From Pseudomonadota bacterium (GTDB lineage Bacteria > Pseudomonadota > Gammaproteobacteria > Steroidobacterales > Steroidobacteraceae), in assembly GCA_021777555.1 (NCBI GenBank), contig JAJYDK010000014.1, forward strand, positions 7,511 through 71,510: 64,000 bases of DNA, written 5' to 3'. A model generated the notes under the pieces. That model did not search any database, was not told where the DNA came from, and saw only the letters and a list, made by a program, of their open reading frames with translations. The translations under genes were made by a program, and so were the position numbers. The stretch's first letter is position 1. Each line of letters opens with the position of its first letter. Of this stretch, positions 1 through 8,264 are shown one piece after another.

Positions 1-1
1 G

Positions 2-175
2 CAGGAGCGCGAGCAGATCTACGGCTATTCCATGATGACGCCCGAGGAAGTCGCGCGCTATCAGGCGCAGATCGGCGCTGCCCGGACCGAGCAGGAGCGG
101 GAGCACGTCCGCGCCGAGCACCGCACGCAGATGGAGGAACGGGCCCGCGAACGCGGTGAGTCGTCTCAGCAGTAA
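2..175 (+). CDS. C-terminal end of a charged helical protein (partial)
   Basis: Only the last 57 codons are present; the gene enters from the left edge and stops at TAA 173-175. The visible tail is rich in Glu, Arg and Gln, with a Met-Thr-Pro-Glu-Glu stretch, and looks like a single charged amphipathic helix. Similar tails occur in small uncharacterised proteobacterial secreted proteins, but no function can be assigned. The Shine-Dalgarno of the next gene (AAGGAG, 174-179) overlaps this stop codon, so the two genes are probably co-transcribed and translationally close. Confidence 0.7.
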   Translation, partial: QEREQIYGYSMMTPEEVARYQAQIGAARTEQEREHVRAEHRTQMEERARERGESSQQ

Positions 176-187
176 GGAGAGCGGCAA

Positions 188-982
188 ATGGCCTGCAAGG
201 AGAAAGTGCTTGCCGCGGCGCTGTGCGCGATCATGGGATCGGGGTCCGCCGCCTGGGCGACAGGCCCGGGCAGCTGGCGCCTGTCAACCGGCTATCAATA
301 CACGAGCGGCGACTACGGCGGCAGCGAGACCATTACGGAAACGTACGTGCCGGTGACCGTAGGCTATCGCTATGGGCGGATGGGCCTGCGCCTGACGGTG
401 CCGTACGTCAGCGTAAGTGGACCTGCGACCATCATCGACGACACCACCGGAGAGTTTGCCCCGGGCCCGGGAGGCACACACAGCGGACTCGGCGATGTCA
501 TCGTCGCGGGAACCTTGTATGACCTCACGAACTCCGCCGCGACCGGCTTCTATCTCGATCTCGCCGCAACGGTGAAGTTCGGCACGGCGAAGTCCTCCGA
601 AGGGCTCGGTACCGGCGAGAATGATTATGCCGTGCAGCTCAATGCATTGAAGGACATCGGCCACTTGGGACTGTTCGCAACGGCCGGATATGTGGTGCGT
701 GGCAACCCCGGGCGTATCGATCTGCGCGATGTGCCGTTTGGAACGATCGGCGCGGATCTGCTCCTCGTCCAAGGGGTACGTGCCGGGGTGAGCTTCTCAT
801 ACCGGCCCTCGGCGATCGTCAGCTACGATCCGGTGAAGGAGGCTGCCTTGTTCGTGGCATTCGCAGGACCCGGGCGGCTGATCGTGCATCCTTCGCTGTT
901 CAAGGGCTTCGGGGACAGCAGCCCCTCGTGGGGCGGTGGCCTCATGTTCAGCTGGAGCGTACCGGGAGGCGGTGCACGGTAG
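188..982 (+). CDS. putative outer-membrane beta-barrel protein
   Basis: 264 residues. A signal peptide is visible (residues 1 to about 25, basic start, hydrophobic core, Ala-Trp-Ala before the likely cut). The mature part has many short alternating polar/aromatic strands separated by Gly/Asp-rich turns, the pattern of a small outer-membrane barrel or transporter-like protein. The start is chosen because AAGGAG lies 8 bases upstream. No catalytic motif is seen. It shares a transcript direction with the partial gene before it. A role as a channel or a structural barrel is inference; the family is not recognised with certainty. Confidence 0.6.
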   Translation: MACKEKVLAAALCAIMGSGSAAWATGPGSWRLSTGYQYTSGDYGGSETITETYVPVTVGYRYGRMGLRLTVPYVSVSGPATIIDDTTGEFAPGPGGTHSGLGDVIVAGTLYDLTNSAATGFYLDLAATVKFGTAKSSEGLGTGENDYAVQLNALKDIGHLGLFATAGYVVRGNPGRIDLRDVPFGTIGADLLLVQGVRAGVSFSYRPSAIVSYDPVKEAALFVAFAGPGRLIVHPSLFKGFGDSSPSWGGGLMFSWSVPGGGAR

Positions 983-1162
983 GCCGGGTCGCAGAAATTG
1001 CGCGGCCTCCGCCCAACACGGGCCGCGCGCGAGGGGCGCCCCGTACGCTCCGTTTGGCGCGTGCAGCCCTCGACGCCGGTGCCCGAGTGGCGAGCGCATC
1101 GGTGCGCGCTCTTGACCACTCTCTGTCCGGGGAACGACCCACGAACCGCCGCGCCGTGCGTG

Positions 1163-1191
1163 TTGTCCCCGCCCCTCCCCATTGCTACACT
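1163..1191 (+). promoter_or_regulatory. candidate sigma-70 promoter of the antiporter gene
   Basis: TTGTCC at 1163-1168 and TACACT at 1186-1191 are separated by exactly 17 bases. They match the -35 and -10 consensus at 4/6 and 4/6 and lie about 60 bases before the antiporter start. This is visible by eye only; no transcript data. Confidence 0.45.
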
Positions 1192-1249
1192 GGCCGCCCA
1201 CTCGCTCTGCGGGTGGCGCGCATGAGTGTCGGCACGCGGGAGGTTTCAG

Positions 1250-2482
1250 GTGATTTACGTCGGGATCCTGATCGCCTCCGCCTTCCTGCTCGCGACATTC
1301 GCGGTGGAACGATTCGAGCGGCGTTCGGCAGTGCCTTCGGTGATCGTGATGATCGCCCTCGGCCTGGCCGCCCAGCCCCTGCTTCGCTCGCAGAGCGTCG
1401 TGGCCGCGGAATTGAAGTCCATGGTGCCGATGGCCGGGGCGATCGGTCTCGTGCTGATCGTGCTCGAGGGGGCTCTCGACATCGAGCTGCGACGCGAGCG
1501 CATCAAGCTGGCCGCGAAGGCGTCCGCGGTGGCGGTGGCGGCGTTCCTTCTGTGCGCCGGCGCATTCATCCTGATCGCGACGCACGTGCTGCTCCTGGGC
1601 TATCTGCAGGCGGCGATCCTCGTAACTCCCTTCGCCGTGATCAGCAGCGCCATCGCGATCCCGGCGAGCCAGCTCCTCGAACCGAGCGCCCGGGAGTTCG
1701 TCGTCTACGAGAGCTCCGTATCCGATATCTTCGGGGTCCTTGTTTTCATTGCGCTCGTCAACTCCGGCGGCACCACGGGCGGATTTCTCACCGAGCTCGC
1801 CGGCGGCGGCCTCCTTTCGCTGATTCTGGCACTCGTGTGCTCCGCGGCACTGGTCCTGGTGTCGACGCGCACCAACGCCCACGTGCGCTACATACCGTTG
1901 CTCGCGGGATTGTTCGCGCTCTACGCCTCCGGAGAGCTGCTGCATCTCTCGCCGCTCATCATGGTCCTGCTGTTCGGGCTGATGCTGAACAACAAGGAAG
2001 CGCTCGATCGCGTGGCGGCGCTGCGCGGCGTGGCGGAGAAGATCTCCCCGGCCACGGTCGGAGAATTCAAAGTGCTCGTGCAGGAGCTGACTTTCGCCGT
2101 TCGCGGCTTCTTTTTCTTCCTGCTTGGATATTCCACCAACCTGTCGGATTTCGCCGTGCTGCGCTCATGGGTCGCTGGCGCGGTGATCCTGATCATCGCC
2201 TATGGTGTGCGGTACGCGCTGCTGCGCGTGATTGAGCGGCGGCTCGCCGCATCCCTCGCCTGGATCGCTCCGCGCGGACTGGTGACGGTGCTCCTTTACC
2301 TCGAAGCCGCTCAGAAAGTGCCGCTGCCGGCCTATCTCGACGGGACGGTACGCCTGGTGGTGATTCTCTCGGCCACTTTCCTGGCGCTGTCTCGTCGGGC
2401 CTCGGGCGCCGAGCATGTCCCGGTCGAGGCTGATGCGCATCGACCCCCGGACGATTATCACGAGGTCCGGCCGATCGAGTAG
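1250..2482 (+). CDS. CPA-family sodium/proton antiporter-like protein
   Basis: About 410 residues, almost entirely hydrophobic with some eleven to twelve predicted membrane spans, matching the Na+/H+ exchanger domain of cation:proton antiporters. The GTG at 1250 is preferred over an in-frame GTG at 1226 because GGGAGG sits just upstream. In the ion-binding helix the sequence reads Glu154-Ser-Ser-Val-Ser158-Asp159: the acidic residue expected for proton exchange is present, but the Asn of the usual Asn-Asp pair of CPA1 members is Ser. There is no TrkA-type nucleotide-binding tail. It probably exchanges a monovalent cation for protons across the inner membrane; ion specificity cannot be read from sequence. 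Confidence 0.8.
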   Translation: MIYVGILIASAFLLATFAVERFERRSAVPSVIVMIALGLAAQPLLRSQSVVAAELKSMVPMAGAIGLVLIVLEGALDIELRRERIKLAAKASAVAVAAFLLCAGAFILIATHVLLLGYLQAAILVTPFAVISSAIAIPASQLLEPSAREFVVYESSVSDIFGVLVFIALVNSGGTTGGFLTELAGGGLLSLILALVCSAALVLVSTRTNAHVRYIPLLAGLFALYASGELLHLSPLIMVLLFGLMLNNKEALDRVAALRGVAEKISPATVGEFKVLVQELTFAVRGFFFFLLGYSTNLSDFAVLRSWVAGAVILIIAYGVRYALLRVIERRLAASLAWIAPRGLVTVLLYLEAAQKVPLPAYLDGTVRLVVILSATFLALSRRASGAEHVPVEADAHRPPDDYHEVRPIE

Positions 2483-2538
2483 GCTTCGATCACACGGCCG
2501 AACCGGCTGTCGCGGATGTCCGATCCACTGGAGTCGCT

Positions 2539-3384
2539 TTGCCCCCGTCCGGACTGTCGCTGATTCTCCCGTGGGAATTCTCGCCCACCGTGCTCGTGGT
2601 GATCGCTCTCGCCGTCGCGCTATATGGCCGGGGCTGCGCACGGATGGCTTCCCGGGTGTCACGCCCCCGTGTCATCTCGTTCCATCTCGGCCTCTTTCTC
2701 ATCTATTGCGCGCTGCAGACGAGCTGGGACTACTACGCCAGCCACATGTTCTTCGTCCACAGGCTGCAGCACTTCGTGCTTCATGACGTGGGTCCCGCGC
2801 TCATCGCCGGCTCGGCGCCCGGCGCCGTGCTCGCACAGGGACTACCGGTGCACCTTTCCAAGGGCGTCGCGTGGGCGCGGGTCCGCCTGCGTGCGGTGGG
2901 GCGTATGGTCTTCGACCCCTGGACGGCCACCGCCTTGTATATCGCGAGCCTGATCGTCTGGATATGGCCGTCCATTCATTTTTACGTCATGCTGAGCAAC
3001 TGGCTCTACAGGCTCATGAACTGGAGCGTGGTGCTCGGGGATCTGCCGTTTTGGTGGCTCATCCTCGATCCGAGGCCGTACCCGCTGGCGCGCGTCCGCG
3101 GCGGATATCGTCTGCTCATGCTGTTTGTGGTGATGCTGCCCATGATGTTGGCAGGGGCGATCCTCAGTCTCTCGCGGCACTACTGGTATCCCGTCTACGG
3201 CATCTGCGGACGCTTCGCGTCGATAGCCCCGTTGACCGATCAGCACCTCGGCGGGCTCATCATCTGGATCCCGGGGAACGTGCTTCTCCTGATCGTCGCA
3301 CTCATCGTGCTGCGCCGGACGCTCCACCAGGAGCATGCCTCACAGGTCCCCGCCGCCACACTTCATCGCCTCTACCAGAAATAG
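2539..3384 (+). CDS. ctaG: cytochrome c oxidase assembly protein, CtaG (caa3) type
   Basis: 281 residues with about seven membrane spans. The central stretch Phe-Phe-Val-His-Arg-Leu-Gln-His followed by a hydrophobic helix matches the conserved His/Gln-His region of the Caa3_CtaG family, which helps metallate the copper centre of haem-copper oxidases. The start is a TTG at 2539 with a weak TGGAG upstream. No oxidase subunit genes lie beside it here, so its partner enzyme must be encoded elsewhere. Its last 13 bases overlap the end of the halogenase gene on the other strand, so the two converge. The family assignment is firm; the exact oxidase served is unknown. This is not the unrelated Cox11 protein that is sometimes also called CtaG. 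Confidence 0.8.
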   Translation: MPPSGLSLILPWEFSPTVLVVIALAVALYGRGCARMASRVSRPRVISFHLGLFLIYCALQTSWDYYASHMFFVHRLQHFVLHDVGPALIAGSAPGAVLAQGLPVHLSKGVAWARVRLRAVGRMVFDPWTATALYIASLIVWIWPSIHFYVMLSNWLYRLMNWSVVLGDLPFWWLILDPRPYPLARVRGGYRLLMLFVVMLPMMLAGAILSLSRHYWYPVYGICGRFASIAPLTDQHLGGLIIWIPGNVLLLIVALIVLRRTLHQEHASQVPAATLHRLYQK

Positions 3385-4898
3385 AGCTGCAACGCCGATC
3401 CCTGCCTGCGCGGCGGAATGCGCTCGAGTGCCTCCCGATGAGGGAGGTAGTTTCCGGCTGAGCGACTCAGCAGATCATCGATCTGCGACAGATCGAACCG
3501 CGCTTCGTGGGCGGATGGCCGCCGCAGTGTCTTCGGGTCCGGAAAGATCCCCATGCCGGCCAGGAGCGCGAACCAGGACAAGACGGGATAGCCGACTCCG
3601 ATCGTCTGAGCCCGCACCCCCGGCACGATGCTCCTGAGCGCCTTCCAGTCAGAGAGGATCCTCCCGAGATCATCCGACAGTTTCATGTTGGCGGCGTTGG
3701 CCCGCCAGTATTCGGTATCGGTGCGGGAATTGGTCTTGTAGTGAGCGGCAATATAGTCCCGGATGCCCTCGAACTGGCGATTCAGGCGGGTATTGAAACG
3801 TCTCCGGACCTCCTCGCCGAGATCACCCCGCTCGAGCACTTGCACGAAGGCCATTGCCGTGTGCTGGATGAACATGAGTGCGGTGGCCTCGAGCGGCTCG
3901 AGGAAGCCCTGAGCCAGTCCGACCGCGAGGCAGTTCGCGTGCCAGGGGCTTGCGACCCGCCCGATCCGCATCCTGAGATGGCGCGCCTCGAGATCCGAGT
4001 CGAGCAGCCCGAGATGCCGGCGCAGCTCGGATTCGGCCGCATCCGGCGAGCAAAATCGAGTGCTGTAGACATACCCGTTGCCGAAGCGGTGCGTGAGCGG
4101 AATCTGCCACGCCCAACCGTGTTTCAAGGCCGTGGAGACGGTCTCGCTCGGGACCGCCGCCGCCATCGGCGAGGGCATCGCCACCGCCGCGTCATTGAAC
4201 AGACTGTCGGCAAAGCTGACAAAAGGGACTTTCAATGCCTTCTCGATCAGCAGGCCCGCGAATCCCGTGCAATCCACGAACAGGTCCGCCGCGATAGTCT
4301 CGCCCTCACGGGTGCTCACGGAGGCGATCGAGCCGTCGGCGCCCACGGCGGCCTCGGTCACGTGACCGCTCTTGTGCCGGACGCCCCGCTCGAGCGCCTT
4401 GGGGGCGCGCCGCTCGGCAACGAGCCGCGCCGAGATGAAGAATCGGTCCGGATGCGCGTAGACATCCACTCCGCTCGCCCGCGCCTCCACGTTGTGGACG
4501 AACTGGGTCATGGTCAGGTTGTCGAGCATGGACGGGAAGGGATGGAAATAGCGGCCGAAACCGGGCCTGGTCGACCATCCCTCGAAGCTGATCCCGCACT
4601 TGTAGGTTGCGTGGCAGGCGGGCATCCACTGCGCCTCCTCGATCCCGAGCATGTCGAAGAATCCGCGCAGCCACGGGGTGGATCCTTCGCCGACTCCTAT
4701 GGTCGGCACCGTGGGAGACTCGAGGAGTGTGATCTGCACGCCTCTTTGGACAAGCGACCGCGCGAAAATCAACGCCGTCATCCAACCGGCCGTCCCTCCC
4801 CCGACGATGACGATGCGCCGCACTGGGGGCGGTGCCGTGGAATCACCGGATTGCGGCTCGCGGGTTAACGAGTGATCGAAGCGGGTTGCGATCGTCAT
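3372..4898 (-). CDS. flavin-dependent tryptophan halogenase-like protein
   Basis: 508 residues from ATG 4898 (a TTG at 4919 is in frame but less likely). Residues 33-39 read GGGTAGW, the FAD-binding fingerprint of the family. The later segment Gly-Trp-Ala-Trp-Gln-Ile-Pro is the WxWxIP signature that blocks a monooxygenase reaction. Lys100, in the Tyr-Lys-Cys-Gly-Ile context, aligns with the catalytic lysine that carries the chloramine or hypohalous acid. A Glu-Pro-Leu-Glu motif near residue 335 matches the second active-site region. Family members halogenate tryptophan or other indoles and phenols using reduced flavin, O2 and a halide. No flavin reductase, no biosynthetic cluster and no adjacent TonB receptor are seen, so the substrate is unknown. 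Confidence 0.85.
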   Translation of the reverse strand: MTIATRFDHSLTREPQSGDSTAPPPVRRIVIVGGGTAGWMTALIFARSLVQRGVQITLLESPTVPTIGVGEGSTPWLRGFFDMLGIEEAQWMPACHATYKCGISFEGWSTRPGFGRYFHPFPSMLDNLTMTQFVHNVEARASGVDVYAHPDRFFISARLVAERRAPKALERGVRHKSGHVTEAAVGADGSIASVSTREGETIAADLFVDCTGFAGLLIEKALKVPFVSFADSLFNDAAVAMPSPMAAAVPSETVSTALKHGWAWQIPLTHRFGNGYVYSTRFCSPDAAESELRRHLGLLDSDLEARHLRMRIGRVASPWHANCLAVGLAQGFLEPLEATALMFIQHTAMAFVQVLERGDLGEEVRRRFNTRLNRQFEGIRDYIAAHYKTNSRTDTEYWRANAANMKLSDDLGRILSDWKALRSIVPGVRAQTIGVGYPVLSWFALLAGMGIFPDPKTLRRPSAHEARFDLSQIDDLLSRSAGNYLPHREALERIPPRRQGSALQLYFW

Positions 4899-4982
4899 CG
4901 GATTTGCCCTGCCCCCCAATCACCCTGTTGCCCATGGCGGTGAGCCCCCTGGACACCTGATGTTCCGGCGGGGCGCACGCGA

Positions 4983-7037
4983 TCAGGTGGACGGCGAGTG
5001 CCCCGTTGCCGGCCGGCCCGTTGCCCGTGACCGCACGGTGGCCTCGGCGAGGTAATCATCTCCCGAGCGACCATGGGCGCGACGCTCGATGATCGTCGTC
5101 TCCACATGGGGATCGATTGCGCCGGCACGGAGCGCCGCCTCCAGAGCGAGCTCGCGCGAGATGCGTTTCGCGAGCTCGATGGCCTCATCGGCCTCGGCGA
5201 AATCCCGGTATCCCGCCGGATCGTGCACCCGAAAGACCTTCCACTCCGGCTGGTTCACCAGAATATCGTGGGCCTGCGACACCACTCCGGCCACCGCGCC
5301 CACCGCATTGCACACCGCCGCGTGCTCGGGGACCACGAGCGGCGCGCCGAGGCGGCGTGCGACCTCGGGATAGAACGCGGCGGCCGGCGCGCCGATGGCC
5401 ACCAGCGGGTTCGACAGGCGCAGCCGTCCATCGACCAGGCTCGACACCGGCCGGCCCTCCACCACGCGCTCGATCAGGATTCCGAGTGGGCCCCAGCGGC
5501 CGTTGTGCGGCTCGACACCGGGATCCTGGGCCAGCGCGCTTTCCAACACCAGCCGGGCCGCCTGGCGGATCACCCACTCGAGGATGCGCTCGCAAATCCT
5601 CTCGGGCGTGTCCTTGCTCAGGCCCGCCCGCTCATTGCGCTCCTCGGTGGCGAAGATGGCGGCCCCGAGGCGGGCCGCATCCACATTCCAGCCGCTCTGG
5701 CGGCCGAGCACGTGCATCGCATCGCTCGGTGTGAGCCCGGCGAGACTCGCCAGCCCGCGGTCGACCAGACGCCGCAGCGCCTCGACACCCTGCGACGTGC
5801 GCGCCACTACATCTAGCCGGCGCGGCGTCGGGCCGAGCGCCTCCCAGACCCGCTCCTCCAGCCGATCCAGATTCGGCCCCGGCTCCCGTCCGGGATTACG
5901 ATGCGCGTACTGGCCGGCAAAGGGCGGCAGGCGCTCGACGTCCCCGAGCAGCGTGAGATCCGCGAGCACCTCGGGGAACTGATGGGCCAGCAGGCTGAGC
6001 GGCATCACCCTGCGCGGGCCGAGCCTCATGTGCGCATCCCGATCGAGGCGCACTTCGCTGTCACCCCCGAGGCCGCAGGTATGAACATCGACGGCCTCGA
6101 CCATGGTCCGCCAGCCACCGATCACCGCGCCGTCCGCGCGCACCACGGGGCGCTCGCCGACGATCACCGCCACATCGGTCGTCGTTCCGCCCATGTCGGC
6201 GACCGCGAAGTCTTTCAATCCGGTGAGGAAAGCCGCCCCCACGACGCTCGCGGCCGGTCCCGACAGCACCGTCTCGACCGGATACTCGAGGGCGACCCGC
6301 GCCCTCATCAGGGTCCCATCGCCCTTCACGACCATCAAGGGGGCGCTGATCCCCTCGCGCGCGAGCGCCTGACCCAGGGCATCCAGCAGATGGCGGATCT
6401 GCGGCACCAGGCGGGCATTGAGGGCGGCGGTCAGGGCGCGCTTGGGCGCGTTCAACTGCGCGCTCAGCTCGTGGCTGCAGGTGACCGGTTTGTCACACAG
6501 GGCCCGGATGCGCTCACGCAGGCGCAGCTCGTGCTCGGGATTGCGAACCGAGAATTGCGCCGCGACGGCGAAGGCCTCGACCCGCGGCGCGAACTCGCGG
6601 ACCGCGGCCTCGACAGCCGCCTCATCGAGCGGCTCTTCCTCACGCCCAGTCGGGTCATGCCCGCCGCGCACCTGCACGACCGAGACGCCCGTCTGGCCCT
6701 TGAGTCCCGCCTTCTCGACCATCCGGTCACTGAAGCCCGCAAGGACGGCGCAGATCGGACTGAAGCGATTCTCGACGACGGCATTGGTCGCGAGCGTAGT
6801 CGATACGGATACCAGCGAGATGCGCTGGCGCGCGCCCTCGGGAAGCGTATCCAGCACGGAGCGAAGTGCGGCTCTGAGGCCCACGGACAGGTCCCAGTGT
6901 GTCGTCAGCGCCTTGGCGCTCGCAATGACCCGCCGCGCGCCATCGAGCGCCACGGCATCCGTGTAGGTGCCTCCCGTGTCGAGTCCGATCCAAAGCTCCG
7001 ATGTCGGGAGGGGAGCCTCGGGCGCGCCGTTGTTCAT
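4983..7037 (-). CDS. hydantoinase/oxoprolinase family ATPase (HyuA type), solitary
   Basis: 684 residues from ATG 7037. The N-terminus carries an ASKHA phosphate loop (Gly-Leu-Asp-Thr-Gly-Gly-Thr-Tyr-Thr-Asp), and a second one appears near residue 265 (Asp-Met-Gly-Gly-Thr-Thr-Thr-Asp), as in N-methylhydantoinase A and 5-oxoprolinase subunits. Such proteins hydrolyse ATP to drive opening of lactam rings such as hydantoins, 5-oxoproline or carbapenem-like substrates, usually with a HyuB partner. No HyuB-type gene is visible on either side. The open frame extends to 7130, but that would run across the hairpin behind gstA, so the shorter start is used. An inverted repeat (CACCTGAT at 4954-4961, ATCAGGTG at 4982-4989) brackets the stop codon. 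Confidence 0.82.
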   Translation of the reverse strand: MNNGAPEAPLPTSELWIGLDTGGTYTDAVALDGARRVIASAKALTTHWDLSVGLRAALRSVLDTLPEGARQRISLVSVSTTLATNAVVENRFSPICAVLAGFSDRMVEKAGLKGQTGVSVVQVRGGHDPTGREEEPLDEAAVEAAVREFAPRVEAFAVAAQFSVRNPEHELRLRERIRALCDKPVTCSHELSAQLNAPKRALTAALNARLVPQIRHLLDALGQALAREGISAPLMVVKGDGTLMRARVALEYPVETVLSGPAASVVGAAFLTGLKDFAVADMGGTTTDVAVIVGERPVVRADGAVIGGWRTMVEAVDVHTCGLGGDSEVRLDRDAHMRLGPRRVMPLSLLAHQFPEVLADLTLLGDVERLPPFAGQYAHRNPGREPGPNLDRLEERVWEALGPTPRRLDVVARTSQGVEALRRLVDRGLASLAGLTPSDAMHVLGRQSGWNVDAARLGAAIFATEERNERAGLSKDTPERICERILEWVIRQAARLVLESALAQDPGVEPHNGRWGPLGILIERVVEGRPVSSLVDGRLRLSNPLVAIGAPAAAFYPEVARRLGAPLVVPEHAAVCNAVGAVAGVVSQAHDILVNQPEWKVFRVHDPAGYRDFAEADEAIELAKRISRELALEAALRAGAIDPHVETTIIERRAHGRSGDDYLAEATVRSRATGRPATGHSPST

Positions 7038-7119
7038 AAGCTGAGCACGCTGCCGCAAGCCCGACGCTCGTGCTTGCTGAAAATCGACACGTAGTTGTGC
7101 ATCTGCGTCCTCGGGCATA

Positions 7120-7152
7120 CGCCCCGGCACGGATCCTTCTCGTGCCGGGGCG
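7120..7152 (-). terminator. GC-rich hairpin after gstA
   Basis: CGCCCCGGCACG (7120-7131) and CGTGCCGGGGCG (7141-7152) form a perfect 12-bp stem with a 9-base loop, beginning 10 bases after the gstA stop. There is no T run behind it, so it may be a pause or mRNA-stabilising hairpin rather than a strong intrinsic terminator. Confidence 0.5.
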
Positions 7153-7161
7153 CACGGGCGC

Positions 7162-7770
7162 CTACGGAATCAGTCCCTCGGCCTTCAGCGCGGCCTGCAC
7201 CGCCGGCCGCGCGGCCACGCGCTTCTGGAAGGACAACAGATTGGGGAACGCCGACAGATCGACCTTCACGTGCGCCGCCCAGCTCGTCGTGGTGAACAGG
7301 TACGCATCGGCCACCGTGAAGGTGTCCCCGAAGAGATACGGCCGACCCTCGAGCTGCTTTTCGATCACCGCGTAGCGCTTGAGCAGGTAGGCCTGGCGCT
7401 CGGCGCGCGTCTCCGCCGGGGTATCCGGGCGGAACAGCGGCGAGTAGGTCTTGTGGATCTCGGAGTTGATGTAGCCGAGCATCTCCTGCACGCGATAGCG
7501 CGCCAACGTGCCCGCCGGCGGCGCAAGACCCGACTGCGGTTTGAGGTCGGCCAGATACTGGACGATCGTCGGGCCCTCGGTGAGGACCTCTCCGTCGTCG
7601 AGCTCGAGCGCGGGCACGTAGCCCTTGGGATTCACACCGAGAAAATCGCCATCGGCGGCGACCGTTCGGGTCTTGAGATCCACCTTCTGCAGCCGCAGAT
7701 CGATCCCCGCCTCGCGAGCCACGATGTGGGGCGAGAGCGAGCAGGCGCCGCTCGAGTAGAAAAGTTTCAT
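7162..7770 (-). CDS. gstA: beta-class glutathione S-transferase
   Basis: 202 residues, the normal length for the family. The N-terminus Met-Lys-Leu-Phe-Tyr then Gly-Ala-Cys10-Ser-Leu-Ser matches bacterial beta-class GSTs, whose Cys10 can form a mixed disulfide with glutathione. The glutathione-site segment Asn-Pro-Lys-Gly-Tyr-Val-Pro-Ala-Leu and Leu-Leu/Thr-Glu-Gly are present, as is the C-terminal Thr-Val-Ala-Asp-Ala-Tyr-Leu-Phe helix cap. It conjugates glutathione to electrophiles or acts as a peroxide/disulfide-handling enzyme in the cytoplasm. It is divergent from an HxlR regulator across 120 bases holding repeated operator-like sites, suggesting inducible expression. An AGGAGGACT Shine-Dalgarno precedes the ATG. 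Confidence 0.93.
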   Translation of the reverse strand: MKLFYSSGACSLSPHIVAREAGIDLRLQKVDLKTRTVAADGDFLGVNPKGYVPALELDDGEVLTEGPTIVQYLADLKPQSGLAPPAGTLARYRVQEMLGYINSEIHKTYSPLFRPDTPAETRAERQAYLLKRYAVIEKQLEGRPYLFGDTFTVADAYLFTTTSWAAHVKVDLSAFPNLLSFQKRVAARPAVQAALKAEGLIP

Positions 7771-7822
7771 GCCAGTCCTCCTGTCGAGTGAGTTCGAAGC
7801 GGGGCAAAGCTAACAGCGACAC

Positions 7823-7852
7823 TTACTTTTGTATAGCACGTTACTTTCCGTA
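7823..7852. promoter_or_regulatory. probable HxlR operator: two repeated near-palindromes
   Basis: TTACTTTTGTA (7823-7833) and TTACTTTCCGTA (7841-7852) are a direct repeat 18 bases apart. Each is also close to a TTAC-N4/5-GTAA palindrome. On the minus strand TATACA (7835-7830) inside the first copy could be the gstA -10 box, so a bound regulator would block it. HxlR-type proteins are known to bind repeated sites of this kind; binding here is inferred. Confidence 0.55.
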
Positions 7853-7890
7853 ATGACGAATTTCCGCTAACCTTCTGGTAAGGAATCGCC

Positions 7891-8247
7891 GTGCCGCACA
7901 AGATCCGCAAAAGCAAAGCGCCCCCGCCCCCCGCCGGGTGCCCCATGGGCACCTGCATGAGACTGTTGGGGGGCGCCTGGACTCCGAGCGTGATCTGGCA
8001 GCTCTCCGGCGGACCGCGCCGCTTCGGCGAGCTCTACCGCGACATTCCGGGGATCTCCCCCAAGATGCTATCTGCGCGACTGCGGGAGCTCGAGGCGAAG
8101 CGCGTGATACTGCGCGAAGTTGCGCCCACCTCACCACCCTCGGTGGAATACACCCTTTCGGAACTCGGCCGGGAGCTCATTCCCATCATCGACACCATCG
8201 TGAAGGTAGGCACGCGCCTGCTGCATGAGGCGGACGCAACTGCGTAA
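7891..8247 (+). CDS. HxlR/MarR-like winged-helix transcriptional regulator
   Basis: 118 residues, typical for the HxlR family. It starts at a GTG with AAGGAAT upstream. The conserved block Leu-Leu-Gly-Gly-Ala-Trp-Thr-Pro is followed by Arg-Arg-Phe-Gly-Glu-Leu and Ile-Ser-Pro-Lys-Met-Leu-Ser-Ala-Arg-Leu-Arg-Glu-Leu, the helix-turn-helix recognition region, and by a beta wing. Cys17 and Cys22 near the N-terminus could be redox or electrophile sensors, as in the relatives YodB and HypR. It is divergent from gstA with operator-like repeats between, so it most likely represses gstA and itself. The inducer (quinone, aldehyde or oxidant) is a guess. Confidence 0.88.
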   Translation: MPHKIRKSKAPPPPAGCPMGTCMRLLGGAWTPSVIWQLSGGPRRFGELYRDIPGISPKMLSARLRELEAKRVILREVAPTSPPSVEYTLSELGRELIPIIDTIVKVGTRLLHEADATA

Positions 8248-8264
8248 GCCGCCGGCCGGACGCG

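Noticed and set aside
7038-7130. N-terminal extension of the HyuA-type gene
   Set aside because: It would place coding sequence across the hairpin behind gstA and adds residues with no family similarity before the conserved ATPase loop.
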